64,000 nucleotides of DNA from Cryobacterium sp. (GCF_025463825.1 NZ_JAODBG010000059.1:1-64000); one strand, 5' to 3'. Numbered from the stretch's first letter, positions 24,461 through 36,334 are shown. A program made the numbers and translations. The notes: generated by a model from the sequence alone, not told the origin.

Positions 24461-25471
24461 ATGACGAATGCAGCGGCCGCGATGCCGGCGCCGGCCGAGA
24501 AGACCCTGGCGGACCTGACCGAGGGTGAGGTCCTCGCCCAGATTTTCCCGCGGCTGCCGCACGCCGACACCGAGCTGCTCGGCCCGGGCGACGACGCCGC
24601 CGTGCTCTCCGCCGCGGACGGCCGGTTCGTCGTCACCTGCGACATGATGGTGCAGGGACCGGACTTCCGCCTGGCCTGGTCGACCCCGCACAACCTGGGC
24701 TGGAAGGCCGCCGCCACCAACCTCTCCGACGTGGCAGCGATGGGCGCCCGGCCGACGGCGCTGGTGGTGGCGATCGCCGCACCGCCGTCCACCCCGATCT
24801 CGGTGATCCTGGGCATCGCCGACGGGCTGCGGGACGGCTGTGCGGCGCTCGCCCCCGGGTGCGGCGTCGTGGGCGGCGACCTCTCGGCCTCCGACGCGCT
24901 GACCCTGTCGATCACCGCGTTCGGCGACCTCGAGGGCCGACCTCCGGTGCTGCGCTCGGGGGCCTCCGTCGGGGACGTCGTCGCGCACGCCGGTCGGCTC
25001 GGTGACGCCGGGATCGGCCTCGGCTTGCTGTTCCGCCACGGGGTCGACTCCGACGGTGTACCCAGCAGCGTGCACGCCGACGCGCTCAAGGCCCAGCAAC
25101 GGCAGTTCGTCGACGCCCAGCTGGCACCGGAGCCGCCAATCCACCTGGGGCCGGTTGCGGCGCTGGCCGGCGCGACAGCCATGCTCGACGTGTCCGACGG
25201 CCTGGCCATCGACGCGGGCCGGCTCGCCCGGGCCAGCCGGGTCGGCGTGAACTTCGACTCAGCGGCCCTGGGCGCCCGGCCGGAGCTCGCGCTCGGCGGC
25301 GGCGAGGATCACGGCCTCCTCGCCACGTTCCCGCCCGACGCGGCGCTCCCGGCGGGATTTCGGCGCCTCGGCGAAGTCACCGACCAGGCGGGCGTCGTCC
25401 TGGTGGACGGCCGACCGCACACGCAGGGCGGCTGGGACCCGTACCTGGGCTGGGACGGCGCCGTCGGCTGA
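24461..25471 (+). CDS. thiL: Thiamine-monophosphate kinase
   Basis: GPGDDAAVLSAADGRFVVTCDMMVQGPDF, NLSDVAAMGARPTALVVAI, DVSDGLAIDAGRLA. Confidence 0.93.
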   Translation: MTNAAAAMPAPAEKTLADLTEGEVLAQIFPRLPHADTELLGPGDDAAVLSAADGRFVVTCDMMVQGPDFRLAWSTPHNLGWKAAATNLSDVAAMGARPTALVVAIAAPPSTPISVILGIADGLRDGCAALAPGCGVVGGDLSASDALTLSITAFGDLEGRPPVLRSGASVGDVVAHAGRLGDAGIGLGLLFRHGVDSDGVPSSVHADALKAQQRQFVDAQLAPEPPIHLGPVAALAGATAMLDVSDGLAIDAGRLARASRVGVNFDSAALGARPELALGGGEDHGLLATFPPDAALPAGFRRLGEVTDQAGVVLVDGRPHTQGGWDPYLGWDGAVG

Positions 25472-25539
25472 GCCGGCTGCAAGGTGGGGGCGCCGCTTAG
25501 GTGCGGCCCGCGGGGCCCGGGTCGCGGCACCGAGGCCAA

Positions 25540-26082
25540 CTAGCGCGGGGCCTTGACGAGGGTGCGGGCGATGTCGCGGGCCCAGGCTTCGATCTCGGGC
25601 CAGTTCCGGAAGTAGCCGGCCGGGATCTTCTCGGCGGCACCAGGGAACTTGCGAATCATGCGGTGCGGCAGACTCAACGCTCCAGGGTCGATGGCGCCGA
25701 AGAAAACGCGGTCCTCGACGGGCCGCACCGTGGTGCTGAAGTCGGCGATTTCGGCCGGGACGTTGATCTCGCGCAGGTCGACACCGTCCGCATCGGTGTC
25801 CGCGGTACCGAGCGGGCCGCTGCTGAACAACCACACGAGATGCTCCAGCAACGTGGGCTGGTGGTGTCGTACGAAGGTCGACGCGGCCGCCAGCCAGTGC
25901 CCCAGGTAGACGGCGCTCCCCACGACGAAGGCGTCGAATCCCGCGACCTTCTCGGCGTGCGGCGGCTCCGCCGCGTCGAACACTTCGGTGTCGATGCCGG
26001 CGAGCCTGAGTTCGGCGCCGATCCGTTCCGCGATGCCCTTCGTGGCGCCGTAATGGCTTGCACAGACAACCGCTACGCGCAC
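25540..26082 (-). CDS. Flavodoxin-domain protein
   Basis: VRVAVVCASHYGATKGIAERIGAEL..., FVVGSAVYLGHWL; GTG start. Confidence 0.8.
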   Translation of the reverse strand: MRVAVVCASHYGATKGIAERIGAELRLAGIDTEVFDAAEPPHAEKVAGFDAFVVGSAVYLGHWLAAASTFVRHHQPTLLEHLVWLFSSGPLGTADTDADGVDLREINVPAEIADFSTTVRPVEDRVFFGAIDPGALSLPHRMIRKFPGAAEKIPAGYFRNWPEIEAWARDIARTLVKAPR

Positions 26083-26179
26083 GGAGTCGACCTTTCGCTC
26101 GCGGTGGCCGGGATTTGGCCGCACAGCCCACGCTATGCCTGAAATTACGTTCTGACCAGCCCTCCCGGCGATGGCCGCG

Positions 26180-26755
26180 TCAGGAGGGGCTGGCGACCGC
26201 GGCGTACCAGAGGGTCGTGTCGCCATAGCTCTTGCGCCGCTCCCGTTCGAGGCCGGGGCCCCACATGGGTTCGGGGGACCGGGAGGACCGTTCCACCACC
26301 ACGAGGGCGTCGCGGTCGAGCAACGGGGTCAGGGCGGCGAGATTCGCGGCCAGTTCGCTGTCGGGAAGGTCGTACGGCGGGTCGAGGAAGACCAGGTCGA
26401 AGCCGTCCGGGGTGGAGGCCAGGAACGACGCCACCGCCTGGCTGGACACGGAGATGGACAGCTCGGTTCCCTGGGGCGCGGCCTTGTGCACGGCCGCGGC
26501 GTTCTTGCGGCAGGACTGGCTGGCGGCGAAGCCGTTCTCCACCAGGGTGACCACCCGGGCGCCCCGGCTGGCGGCCTCGAGGCCGAGCGCCCCAGAGCCG
26601 GCATAGAGGTCGAGCACCCGGTAGCCGCGCACGGCGTCGCGCGCATCGAGGGCGGAGAACATCGCCTCGCGGACCTGGTCGCTGGTGGGGCGGGTGCCCT
26701 TCGCCGGCACGGTGAGGGTGAGGGAGCCGGCGAACCCGGCGATAATTCGCGTCAT
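26180..26755 (-). CDS. rsmD: 16S rRNA (guanine(966)-N(2))-methyltransferase
   Basis: MTRIIAGFAGSLTLTVPAKGTRPTSDQVREAMFSAL, VLDLYAGSGALGLEAASRGA, VFLDPPYDLP. Confidence 0.94.
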   Translation of the reverse strand: MTRIIAGFAGSLTLTVPAKGTRPTSDQVREAMFSALDARDAVRGYRVLDLYAGSGALGLEAASRGARVVTLVENGFAASQSCRKNAAAVHKAAPQGTELSISVSSQAVASFLASTPDGFDLVFLDPPYDLPDSELAANLAALTPLLDRDALVVVERSSRSPEPMWGPGLERERRKSYGDTTLWYAAVASPS

Positions 26756-26816
26756 TTGCTTCGAGCCTAGCGGCCGGGCTGCATCCGCTGTCGGTGGGGA
26801 CGTTTAGCATCGAAGT

Positions 26817-29054
26817 ATGACCGGTTCGGATGCCGCCGCCACCCCGCGCGACCCTTTCGACGACCCCACCCCGCTGACCCTGGACTCCCCGTTGCGCGTC
26901 GTCCTGGCCGCTGGCCCCGCCACCGTGCTGGCCAAGGCCTTCGGCATGGCCACGGTGGCCGACCTGCTCAGCCACTACCCGCGCCGTTACGCCCGGCGCG
27001 GCGAGCTCACCACCCTGGCCGAACTGCCCCTCGACGAATCCGTCACCGTGCTGGCCGAGGTGATCTCGGTCAGCGTTCAGGACTACGGCCGCGCGCAGCC
27101 GGGCAAGAAGGCGCTGCACCGCACCAAGGTCGTGATCTCCGACGGCCACGGCATGCTCCCGCTCACCTTCTTCAACAAACCGTGGCTGATCAAGACCCTG
27201 CGCCCGGGCATGCGCGGGATGTTCTCCGGCAAGGTCACGGTCTTCAACAAATCCCGCCAGCTCGCCCAGCCCGACTACCAGATCGTGCCCGGCAGTGACG
27301 ACCCGATGGATGCCACGATCTCGACGGCCGATGCGGCGGAGGCCCGGCTCTGGGGGCAGCGGCCCATCCCCATTTACCCGGCCACCGCGGCCATGACCAG
27401 CTGGCAGATCGCCAAGATCATCGTGGACGTGCTGGGGCAGCTCGGCCCGGTCGACGACCCGATCCCGGAGCAGATGCGCCTGGAGCGGTCCCTCCTCGGA
27501 CACCGCGACGCGCTCACCCTCATCCACCGCCCCGTCACCGACGAAGAATGGAACGCGGCCAGGGCGACGCTGCGGTTCACCGAGGCCTTCGTGCTGCAGT
27601 GCGTGCTCGTGCAGCAGCACACCGAGCACCGGGCCCTGCGTACCACGGTGCGGTTGCCGGTACCCGGCGGGTACCTGGAGCGCTTCGACGCGGCTCTGCC
27701 CTTCGCGCTCACCGTCGACCAGGAGGTCACCGGCGCCGAGATTGCGCGGGACATGGGGCTGACCGCGCCCATGAACCGGCTCGTGCAGGGTGAGGTGGGC
27801 TCCGGAAAGACCGTCGTCGCCTTACGGGCCATGCTCGCCGTGGCGGACTCGGGCGGCCAGGCGGCGCTGCTCGCCCCCACCGAGGTGCTCGCCGGGCAAC
27901 ACCTGCGCTCGATGACCAGCATCCTGGGGCCCGACCTGGCGGCCGAACTGATGCCTACGCTGCTGACCGGCCAGCTGCCCGCAGCCGCCCGGCGCAAGGC
28001 GCTGCTGCGCACGGTGTCCGGGCAGGCGCGCATCGTCATCGGTACCCACGCCCTGCTCAGCGATGCCGTGCAGTTCTTCGACCTCGGGCTCGTCGTGATC
28101 GACGAACAGCACCGGTTCGGCGTCGACCAGCGGGAAGCCCTCCGGCTCAAGGCCGAGCTGCCGCCGCACGTGCTCGTTCTCACCGCCACCCCCATTCCCC
28201 GCACCATCGCCATGACGGTTTTCGGCGACCTCGACGTGAGCACCATCGCCATGCTCCCCGCCGGGCGGCCGGGCATCGAGAGCTTCGTCGTGCCGCTCGA
28301 CGAGAAACCGGCCTGGGTGATGCGGGTCTGGCAGCGTCTGTCGGAGGAACTTGCGCTGGGCCGGCAGTGTTTCGTGGTGTGCCCGGCCATCGCTCCGAAG
28401 AAGCTTGAGCAGGGCGAGGAGATCGACTTCGACGCCGCTCCGATGACCACCGTCGAGGAGTTGCTCGCCGATCTTCGCCGGCATCCGCTGCTGAGGGCCG
28501 CCCGCATCGAAGGGCTGCACGGCGCCATGAGCACCGACGAGAAGGACGCCACCATGCAGGCGTTCGCGGCCGGCGACATCCAGGTGCTCGTGGCCACCAC
28601 CGTGATCGAGGTGGGTGTCGACGTGCCCAACGCCTCCGCGATGGTGGTGATGGACGCGGACCGGTTCGGGGTCTCGCAGCTGCACCAGCTGCGCGGCCGG
28701 GTCGGCCGCGGCGGTGTCCCCGGCCTGTGCCTGCTCGTGACGACCGCGCCGATCGGCTCGCCGGCCCGGGAACGGATCGAGGCGGTCGCCAAGACACTCG
28801 ACGGATTCGAGCTGGCCCAGGTGGACCTCGAGCAACGCCAGGAGGGCGATGTCCTGGGGCGGTTCCAGTCCGGCGGGCAGTCCTCGCTCCGGCTGCTCCG
28901 GGTGGCGACCGACGGCGACATCATTTCCGACGCGCGCACCGCGGCTCGGGAACTCATCGGGGGAGACCCGGAGATCCGCACGATCCCCGCGTTGCGGGCC
29001 GCCGTGCGACGTCGCCTCGACGACTCGGAGCGGGCCGCGCTGTCCAAGGGCTGA
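26817..29054 (+). CDS. recG: ATP-dependent DNA helicase RecG
   Basis: [69 protein letters not shown]. Confidence 0.96.
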   Translation: MTGSDAAATPRDPFDDPTPLTLDSPLRVVLAAGPATVLAKAFGMATVADLLSHYPRRYARRGELTTLAELPLDESVTVLAEVISVSVQDYGRAQPGKKALHRTKVVISDGHGMLPLTFFNKPWLIKTLRPGMRGMFSGKVTVFNKSRQLAQPDYQIVPGSDDPMDATISTADAAEARLWGQRPIPIYPATAAMTSWQIAKIIVDVLGQLGPVDDPIPEQMRLERSLLGHRDALTLIHRPVTDEEWNAARATLRFTEAFVLQCVLVQQHTEHRALRTTVRLPVPGGYLERFDAALPFALTVDQEVTGAEIARDMGLTAPMNRLVQGEVGSGKTVVALRAMLAVADSGGQAALLAPTEVLAGQHLRSMTSILGPDLAAELMPTLLTGQLPAAARRKALLRTVSGQARIVIGTHALLSDAVQFFDLGLVVIDEQHRFGVDQREALRLKAELPPHVLVLTATPIPRTIAMTVFGDLDVSTIAMLPAGRPGIESFVVPLDEKPAWVMRVWQRLSEELALGRQCFVVCPAIAPKKLEQGEEIDFDAAPMTTVEELLADLRRHPLLRAARIEGLHGAMSTDEKDATMQAFAAGDIQVLVATTVIEVGVDVPNASAMVVMDADRFGVSQLHQLRGRVGRGGVPGLCLLVTTAPIGSPARERIEAVAKTLDGFELAQVDLEQRQEGDVLGRFQSGGQSSLRLLRVATDGDIISDARTAARELIGGDPEIRTIPALRAAVRRRLDDSERAALSKG

Positions 29055-29151
29055 ACCGGACCAGACCGGGCTTGCTGGCAATCGTCCCGACGTCCACCCA
29101 ATCCGGCGGCCCGGGCAGCGGGCGCTCCGGGCTGGCGCTAGGGTGAACCGT

Positions 29152-29640
29152 ATGCGCCGGATCGCCGTTGTCCCTGGTTCCTTCGACCCCGTCACCCTGG
29201 GGCATCTTGACGTGATCCAGCGAGCGGCGGGCCTGTTCGACGAGCTTCATGTTCTCGTGGTGCACAACCCGGCCAAGTCGGCACTGCTCCCCATCACGCA
29301 GCGGGTGTCCCTCATCGAACGGTCCATCGCCGAGGGCGATCTGCCGTCGAACATCGTCGTGAGCTCGTGGAGCGTCGGGCTGCTCGTGGACTACTGCATC
29401 GACGTGGGGGCCAGCGTTCTGGTCAAGGGCATCCGCTCGCAGATCGACGTGGCCTATGAGACACCGATGGCGATCGTCAACCGCAATCTGGCGGCGGTCG
29501 AGACCGTGTTCATGTTGCCGGATCCGGCGCACGCACACGTCTCGAGCTCGCTGGTGCGGCAGGTCGCAGCCCTGGGCGGTGACATCGCGCCATACGTGCC
29601 GCCGTCGGTGGCGGCCTTCCTGAATCGACCGCTCGCATGA
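29152..29640 (+). CDS. coaD: Phosphopantetheine adenylyltransferase
   Basis: [41 protein letters not shown]. Confidence 0.96.
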   Translation: MRRIAVVPGSFDPVTLGHLDVIQRAAGLFDELHVLVVHNPAKSALLPITQRVSLIERSIAEGDLPSNIVVSSWSVGLLVDYCIDVGASVLVKGIRSQIDVAYETPMAIVNRNLAAVETVFMLPDPAHAHVSSSLVRQVAALGGDIAPYVPPSVAAFLNRPLA

Positions 29641-30722
29641 ACGCGAATCCGGGGCGGCTGATCACCGGCGGAGTCTCGACCGGAACCGCCCCCGTTCACC
29701 AGAGCGGTGGGGCCGACGCCTACGGGCGGGCGGACGGCGACGAGACCGTTTCCCTCGACGATGTGCAGCGCGCCGCGCTGGCGATCATGCGCAATGTCGA
29801 GTCGGTCATCGACGGGAAGCATTCCGCGGTGCAGATCGCGCTGACCGTGTTGCTTGCGGAGGGACATCTCCTTATCGAGGACGTTCCGGGGGTCGGTAAG
29901 ACCATGCTCGCCAAGGCCCTGGCCAGGTCGGTGGATTCCAGCGTCACCCGTATCCAGTTCACGCCCGACCTGCTGCCCTCCGACGTGACGGGTGTGTCGG
30001 TGTACAACCAGATCGATCGCCGGTTCGAGTTCAAACCCGGCCCCATCTTCGCCAACATCGTGATCGGCGATGAGATCAACCGGGCCAGTCCGAAGACCCA
30101 GTCTGCGCTGCTCGAGTGCATGGAGGAACGCCAGGTCACTGTGGACGGCCACAGCTACCGGCTCGAGCGCCCCTTCACGGTGGTGGCCACGCAGAACCCG
30201 ATCGAGATGGAAGGCACCTACGCGCTGCCCGAAGCGCAGCGCGACCGGTTCATGGCGCGTATCTCGATGGGCTACCCGGACTCCGCGTCCGAATTGGCGA
30301 TGCTGGACTCCCGTGACATCAGCAGCCCGCTCGCCCAGATCGACGCCGTGGTGACCGCGGGTCAACTGCGTGGCATGATGACGGCCGCCCGTGCCGTGTT
30401 CGCGTCCAGTGCGGTCAAGGAATACGCCGTGGCGGTGGTGCGCGCCACGAGGGACGACCGTGACCTGCGGCTGGGCGCCAGCCCGCGCGCGACCCTGCAG
30501 CTGATCCGAGCCGCGAAGGCGCAGGCCGCGCTGCACGGCCGGGAGTATGTCCTCCCCGACGACATCGACACCCTTGCCGTAGCGGTCCTCGGCCACCGGC
30601 TGGTACCGACCACCCGGGCCCTCGGGCATCGCTCCCAGGACAGCGCCCTGCTCATCGAGGAGACGGTGCGCCGGATCCTGGCATCGACGCCGGTGCCGAC
30701 GGGTTCGCAGGGCCGGTTGTAG
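29637..30722 (+). CDS. MoxR-family AAA+ ATPase
   Basis: [42 protein letters not shown]. Confidence 0.94.
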   Translation: MNANPGRLITGGVSTGTAPVHQSGGADAYGRADGDETVSLDDVQRAALAIMRNVESVIDGKHSAVQIALTVLLAEGHLLIEDVPGVGKTMLAKALARSVDSSVTRIQFTPDLLPSDVTGVSVYNQIDRRFEFKPGPIFANIVIGDEINRASPKTQSALLECMEERQVTVDGHSYRLERPFTVVATQNPIEMEGTYALPEAQRDRFMARISMGYPDSASELAMLDSRDISSPLAQIDAVVTAGQLRGMMTAARAVFASSAVKEYAVAVVRATRDDRDLRLGASPRATLQLIRAAKAQAALHGREYVLPDDIDTLAVAVLGHRLVPTTRALGHRSQDSALLIEETVRRILASTPVPTGSQGRL

Positions 30723-30784
30723 CCGGTGGGCTGGGCCGCGGCGGGTATCGGCGTCATGATGGATGAGACGCAGAGGAACGGGCC

Positions 30785-32317
30785 GTGGCGCCAGTGGGCG
30801 CGGCGCAGCCGAGCGTTGCTTCGAACATGACGGAAATCACCGCGGGCCAGGCACGTCCGGGTCGACCGCCCATCGCGCGGTCGACCTATATTTCGCCGCG
30901 CACCGCGCGCGGGGATACCCGCGCCAGAAGATTGGTGCGCCCCACCCTGCGCGGCGGGCTATTCCTGGCCACGGGAGCGGCGCTGTTCGTCGGCGCGTGG
31001 TCCTATGACCAGCGCGACCTTCTCTTCGTCGCCGGGGTGCTGCTGCTCGTGCCGCTGGCGTCACTGGGTTATGTCCTGGTGCATCCGGTTCGGGTCGCTG
31101 TCACCCGCACGTTCCGGCCGGCCAGCGTCTCAGCGGGGCTCACTGCGACCGTGACGCTGCAGATCCGCAACCTTTCCGCCGTGCCCCTCTCCGGCTTGCG
31201 GTGGCGTGACACTGCCGTTGGCGGCGTGGTGCCTCCTGCGGGGCAACCGATGCGGAGGCTCGGCTCGGCCAGGCCCGGCCGCCCGACTCCCACCGACACG
31301 GCGGTGGTAAGTTACCCGGTGCGCGCGGCGAGGCGGGGAAGCTATCCCATCGGCCCGGTCTTGCTCGGCAGGGTCGACCCGTTCGGGCTCGCCTACGGCG
31401 AATGGCCGGTGGGCACCCCCCACGACTTCACCGTCACCCCCCGGGTGACCCCGCTTCCGGGCGGTGGAGTGTCCATCAGCCGGGGTGAGGGGTCTCGGCA
31501 CGAGCGCCTGAGGCACCTCAACAATGACTCCGACGAGCTCATTGCCAGGGAGTACCGGCCGGGAGACCCGCTGCGCCGGGTGAACTGGCCCGCCACCGCC
31601 CGGCACGGCGAGATCATGGTCCGTCAGGAGGAACAACGCAGTCACCCCGAGGCCAGGGTGCTGCTGGACACCACCCGCGGTGGCATCGGCCCCGTGGAAC
31701 GCGGTGGACCGCACGGACGGGGCGGGCACCGAGCGGAGTTCGAGCGCGCCATCGAGCTGACCGCATCGATAGCCGTGCACCTTCTCGAGGGCGGGTTCCG
31801 GGTGGAGATGGTCGAGATCGGCCCCGCCCAGCTGGTGCCGTCCCCGCTGGCGTCGGCCCGGCCCGGCCCGGGGCAGAGTTCCCTCGGCGCGGACCCCGAT
31901 GCGGGCAGGCGCGGCGGCCTCCGTGGCGATGAGCAATTGTCGTTCACGGGGCCGGAGGGGACTCGGGCGCTCCTGGACGCCTTAGCACGACTCGAGCAAC
32001 GCGACCCGGCAGCACCGATCGACGCGGCATCGGAGCTCGCGGGTCCCCGGAACCACAGGGCCGGTATCAGCGGGGCGCAGATTCCCACGTTCGCGGTGCT
32101 CGTGAACACCGGCGCCCGGGACACGTCCGACGTGGTCACCCTGCGGTCCCTGTGCCAGCCGGCCGTCGCCTTCGTCTTCGACACCATGGGCGCGGCTGCT
32201 CTCGATCGTCTCGGCGAGGCCGGGTGGCAGTGTGTTCCGACGACCGCACTCACCTCAGTGGAGGCGGCGTGGCAGCTGGCAGGCCAGGACCGAGGGGATC
32301 CCAGTGACCAGAACTAG
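30785..32317 (+). CDS. DUF58 domain protein
   Basis: LIAREYRPGDPLRRVNWPATARHGEIMVRQEEQ; start codon uncertain. Confidence 0.88.
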   Translation: MAPVGAAQPSVASNMTEITAGQARPGRPPIARSTYISPRTARGDTRARRLVRPTLRGGLFLATGAALFVGAWSYDQRDLLFVAGVLLLVPLASLGYVLVHPVRVAVTRTFRPASVSAGLTATVTLQIRNLSAVPLSGLRWRDTAVGGVVPPAGQPMRRLGSARPGRPTPTDTAVVSYPVRAARRGSYPIGPVLLGRVDPFGLAYGEWPVGTPHDFTVTPRVTPLPGGGVSISRGEGSRHERLRHLNNDSDELIAREYRPGDPLRRVNWPATARHGEIMVRQEEQRSHPEARVLLDTTRGGIGPVERGGPHGRGGHRAEFERAIELTASIAVHLLEGGFRVEMVEIGPAQLVPSPLASARPGPGQSSLGADPDAGRRGGLRGDEQLSFTGPEGTRALLDALARLEQRDPAAPIDAASELAGPRNHRAGISGAQIPTFAVLVNTGARDTSDVVTLRSLCQPAVAFVFDTMGAAALDRLGEAGWQCVPTTALTSVEAAWQLAGQDRGDPSDQN

Positions 32318-34736
32318 TCCGGCCACCAGCACCGACCGGCCCGCCCGACCCGACCCGGCGGCGGGCACCGGTCCCGCCGGCCGCGCCCCCCGGACCGGTT
32401 CCGGTCCTGGTCGGCCGGGCGCCGTACGCTGGCCGTTGTCGCTGATGCTGCTGGTACTCCTCCTGGCCGGCTGCACCGCCCTGGGCCCGGTGCTGGCCGG
32501 ATCGGCGTGGTGGTGGGTACTCCTCGTCGTCGCCGGCGTCGTCTTCGCCTCGGCCGCCGGCATCCGGCGGGCACGGGCCCCGGTCGCGCTCGTGCCGTTC
32601 CTGACGGCCGGCGTGCTGGTGATCCTGCTCACGCTGCTCTTCGGCGGTGGCACCGGGCTGCTGTGGCTCATCCCGACCGGCGACACGCTGTCGGGTTTCG
32701 GCGACCAGGCCAGGGCCGGCATCCTGTCGATCCAATCACAGGACACCCCCGCAACGGTGGAAGGCGGCATCCTGTTCCTGCTGGCCGTGGGCGTGGGTGT
32801 TCTCGCGATCCTGATGGACACCCTCGCGATCGGCCTCCGATGGCCGGCGCTGGCCGGGATACCGGTGCTGGTGCCTGTCATGGTGCCCGGTTTCGTGGTG
32901 ACGGACGGCGCAGACTGGACCGCCCTGGTCGCGACGACGATCGCCTACCTCGTGCTCCTGCGGGTCGAAGTGCATCTGCGCCCGGCGCCGGGCTCGGAAC
33001 GCGGTGCTCCCGGCGGCGGCCCGGGCTCCGGCGTCATGATGCGCAGCACCGTCACCATCGCCGCTCTCGGCATCATCGCCGCACTCGTCGTCAGTGCCAG
33101 TGTGCCCCCGAACGCCGGGGGCGGACCCAACGGGTCGTCGGCCAGCGGCCTGTTCGGTTCGGGAATCACCCCGATGATCGACCTCGGCCAGGACCTGCGC
33201 CGGCCGAAGCCGGGGCCCGCCCTGCACTACCGCACCACAGCGACCGAGCAACCGTATCTGGCGGTGCTCACCCTGGACGACATCAGGGGCACCACCTGGT
33301 TGCCGCGGGCGGTGGCCGTGGACCCGGACAAGACCGTCGCGGACATCGCCGACCCACCCGGGCTCTCCGACCGGGTGGCCAGGACGACGGTGACCACGGT
33401 CATCGGCATCGACGGACTGCGCACCTTCCGGTTGCCCGTCCCCGTTCCGGCCAAGAGCGTGGCCGGGTTGACAGGCGACTGGTTCTGGAGCAACAGCACC
33501 CGGGTGATTTCGAGTGCGGGCAGCAACACGTGGGGCCAGCGCTACACCGTGACGTCCCTCGAGGTGCAACCGACGAGGGAACAGCTCCGGGAATCCGGCG
33601 GCCGTTATCCCGTGGGCATCGAGCCCAGTCTGGGCCTGCCCGAGGACACCCCGGAGATCGTCGGGCAGACCGCGCGCACCGTCACGGCCGGCGCGGGATC
33701 GAAGTACGACGCCGCAGTGGCGTTGCAGGACTACCTGCGGGGGAACGACTTCAGCTACGACACCGAAGCGCCGGTCGAGGACGACTTCGACGGGGGCGGC
33801 GCGGATGTGATCGGCACCTTCCTCGAGACGAAACGCGGCTACTGCGTGCATTTCTCCTCAGCCATGGCGATGATGGCGCGAGCCCTCGATATTCCGTCGC
33901 GAATCACCCTGGGGTATCTGCCGGGCACCCGCACGACAACGGTCATCGGCGGCTATAACCGCTACGAGGTGGATTCGCACGACCTGCACGCCTGGCCGGA
34001 GCTCTACTTCGTCGGCATCGGCTGGGTGCCGTTCGAGCCGACACCGGGACGAGGGACCGTTCCGGACTACGCGCTGCCGGAGAGCCTGACGGCGCCGGGT
34101 CAACCCGCCGGGGGTGCCGCATCACCGGTCGCACCGCTGACGGACCCGACCAGGGGACTCACGCCGGAGGGCCTCGACGCCGGGGCGGCGGCCGAGGAAG
34201 ACGCCACGGGAACCCTCACCCGCATCTCGCTGGTCGCTGGGGGCCTGCTGGTGGTGCTGCTGATCCCGGCCGTGTGGCGGCGGCTGCGGCGCCAGCGCCG
34301 GCGGGCGCTGCTGGGGGCCGGCCGGGCGGATGCGTCCCTGGCCTGGCGAGAACTGGCCGACACCGCCCTCGACCATGGAATCGCCGTCGCCGAGACGGTG
34401 ACCGCCAGGGCACTGGCCGCAGGAATCCGGGAGCGCCCAGGCGTGGGCGACACGCCGGAGGTGCTGGAAGCGCTCGAGCGACTACTGGTCGCCACCGAAC
34501 GCATCCGGTACGGCAGGAGCGCGGCTGCCACGGAGGCCGGGGCAGCCCCGCTCCTGGCCGACCTCGACGTCGTGCTGCGGGCCGTCCGCGGCGGCGCAAG
34601 CATCCTGGAGCGGGCGCGGGCGCTGCTGGTTCCGACCTCGTTGAGCTCACCCATCCTGCGCCGGATGGGCCTGGCCAGGGATGCGACCTACGCGCAGGAC
34701 GGGACGGGGAACGTTCGCACCCCAACGGACGCGTAG
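32304..34736 (+). CDS. Transglutaminase-domain integral membrane protein (TgpA-like)
   Basis: Multiple TM segments; FLETKRGYCVHFSSAMAMMARALDIPSRITLGYLPG, DSHDLHAWPELYF (Cys-His-Asp core). Confidence 0.92.
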   Translation: MTRTSPATSTDRPARPDPAAGTGPAGRAPRTGSGPGRPGAVRWPLSLMLLVLLLAGCTALGPVLAGSAWWWVLLVVAGVVFASAAGIRRARAPVALVPFLTAGVLVILLTLLFGGGTGLLWLIPTGDTLSGFGDQARAGILSIQSQDTPATVEGGILFLLAVGVGVLAILMDTLAIGLRWPALAGIPVLVPVMVPGFVVTDGADWTALVATTIAYLVLLRVEVHLRPAPGSERGAPGGGPGSGVMMRSTVTIAALGIIAALVVSASVPPNAGGGPNGSSASGLFGSGITPMIDLGQDLRRPKPGPALHYRTTATEQPYLAVLTLDDIRGTTWLPRAVAVDPDKTVADIADPPGLSDRVARTTVTTVIGIDGLRTFRLPVPVPAKSVAGLTGDWFWSNSTRVISSAGSNTWGQRYTVTSLEVQPTREQLRESGGRYPVGIEPSLGLPEDTPEIVGQTARTVTAGAGSKYDAAVALQDYLRGNDFSYDTEAPVEDDFDGGGADVIGTFLETKRGYCVHFSSAMAMMARALDIPSRITLGYLPGTRTTTVIGGYNRYEVDSHDLHAWPELYFVGIGWVPFEPTPGRGTVPDYALPESLTAPGQPAGGAASPVAPLTDPTRGLTPEGLDAGAAAEEDATGTLTRISLVAGGLLVVLLIPAVWRRLRRQRRRALLGAGRADASLAWRELADTALDHGIAVAETVTARALAAGIRERPGVGDTPEVLEALERLLVATERIRYGRSAAATEAGAAPLLADLDVVLRAVRGGASILERARALLVPTSLSSPILRRMGLARDATYAQDGTGNVRTPTDA

Positions 34737-34747
34737 AATTTTCTCTT

Positions 34748-35320
34748 GTGAACAAGTTCCAGAAGACCCCGTACAAGGTTGACGTCCGCGACGTCATCAA
34801 CCGCCCGGGAACGATGTATGAGCGCAACATCGACATCGTCGTCCCCCACGACCTCGGTGAAGCGCTCGTTGCCGTGAAAGCCGGCTCCACCCTCGAAGCC
34901 GATCTGCGACTCGAATGCATCCACGAGGGCATCCTGGTGACCGCCGATGTGACCGGAAAAGCCGCCGGAGAGTGCGGAAGATGCCTGATTGACATCGAAT
35001 TGCCTGTCCGAGTTCATTTTGTCGAGCTTTTCGCGTACGATCTAGACGAAGCTTATGAGTGTGCGGTTCAAGATGACCACGTGGATCTTGAACCACTAAT
35101 CAGGGATGCAGTGGTGTTGTCACTGCCGTTCCAGCCGGTTTGCCGGCGGGATTGCCCAGGTCTCGACCCAGAGACCGGGGAACGGCGTGCCACTTCCCCT
35201 GAACTTGAACCGAGTGACGTGCAGGATCCCCGCTGGTCCGCACTATTGGAATTCCAAGCTTCCGAAAGCATCAGCATGGATGAAGACATCCAGGCTGTAC
35301 CGGATAGAGAAGAGAAGTAG
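34748..35320 (+). CDS. DUF177 family protein (YceD-like)
   Basis: [14 protein letters not shown], precedes rpmF; GTG start. Confidence 0.88.
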   Translation: MNKFQKTPYKVDVRDVINRPGTMYERNIDIVVPHDLGEALVAVKAGSTLEADLRLECIHEGILVTADVTGKAAGECGRCLIDIELPVRVHFVELFAYDLDEAYECAVQDDHVDLEPLIRDAVVLSLPFQPVCRRDCPGLDPETGERRATSPELEPSDVQDPRWSALLEFQASESISMDEDIQAVPDREEK

Positions 35321-35322
35321 TC

Positions 35323-35526
35323 ATGGCAGTCCCGAAGCGCAAGCAATCACGCTCCAACACCCGCTCACGCCGTTCCTGCTGGAAGGCCGAAGCCCCCACC
35401 CTGGTGAAGACCATGGAAAACGGCAAGGTCGTCTACAGCCTCCCGCACCGCGCGAAGGTTGTCACCGACGCCGCCGGCACGGCACTCTTCATGGAGTACA
35501 AGGGCCGCAAGGTCGCTGACATTTAG
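35323..35526 (+). CDS. rpmF: 50S ribosomal protein L32
   Basis: [25 protein letters not shown]...[12 protein letters not shown]. Confidence 0.97.
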   Translation: MAVPKRKQSRSNTRSRRSCWKAEAPTLVKTMENGKVVYSLPHRAKVVTDAAGTALFMEYKGRKVADI

Positions 35527-35548
35527 TCAGAGGGTGGTGCGCGCAACC

Positions 35549-36334
35549 GTGTCAGGTTCTGACGCCGATCCCACCACAGCCGCTACTCCTGCAGGCACGA
35601 ACGCTGCAGGAGTTTCTGCTGTCCGGGGGACGGGTTCGACAGCTACCGCCTCGGCGTCCCTGGCGGCGCTGCAGGAGGTTCTCGGTCTCCGGATCGATGA
35701 GAGCCTGCTCGAACTCGCGCTGACGCACCGCTCCTTCGCGTACGAAAACGGCGGCCTGCCCACCAACGAACGCTTGGAATTCCTCGGCGATTCGATCCTG
35801 GGCCAGGCCGTCACGGTGATGTTATACCGCGAATACCCACACCTGCCGGAGGGTGACCTGGCTAAGCGCCGGGCCAGCCTGGTCTCCAGCGCCGCACTGG
35901 CCGAAATCGCCCGCGGGATCGGGCTGGGCGCATTCGTGCGCCTGGGAAAAGGGGAAACCCTCACCGGCGGCCGGGACAAGTCCTCGATCCTGGCCGACAC
36001 CGTCGAAGCGGTCATCGGCGCGGTCTACCTCGATACCGGGGCCGACTCGGCGACGGCGTTCGTGCTACGCCTCGTGCAGCCGCTTCTGGCCGACCCCGGG
36101 CACTTCGGAGTGTCCATGGACCCCAAGACCAGCCTGCAGGAAGCCGCCGCCCGCCTCGGCGCCGGGGTCCCGGTGTATTCCGTCGCCGAGAGCGGTCCCG
36201 ACCATTCGAAGGTCTTTATCGCCACGGTCACGGTGGGCACCAGCGTGAGCGCGACAGGCCAGGGCACCAGCAAGAAGCACGCCGAGATGTCCGCGGCCCT
36301 GCAGGCCTGGAGCAGCCTGCGCTCCCGGCGCTGA
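35549..36334 (+). CDS. rnc: Ribonuclease III
   Basis: LALTHRSFAYENGGLPTNERLEFLGDSILG; C-terminal dsRBD GTSKKHAEMSAALQAW. Confidence 0.95.
   Translation: MSGSDADPTTAATPAGTNAAGVSAVRGTGSTATASASLAALQEVLGLRIDESLLELALTHRSFAYENGGLPTNERLEFLGDSILGQAVTVMLYREYPHLPEGDLAKRRASLVSSAALAEIARGIGLGAFVRLGKGETLTGGRDKSSILADTVEAVIGAVYLDTGADSATAFVLRLVQPLLADPGHFGVSMDPKTSLQEAAARLGAGVPVYSVAESGPDHSKVFIATVTVGTSVSATGQGTSKKHAEMSAALQAWSSLRSRR

Noticed and set aside
35323-35526. Cys in L32 N-terminal segment (RRSCWKA)
   Set aside because: Unusual residue, but only one Cys, with no zinc-binding pattern; most likely a neutral substitution.
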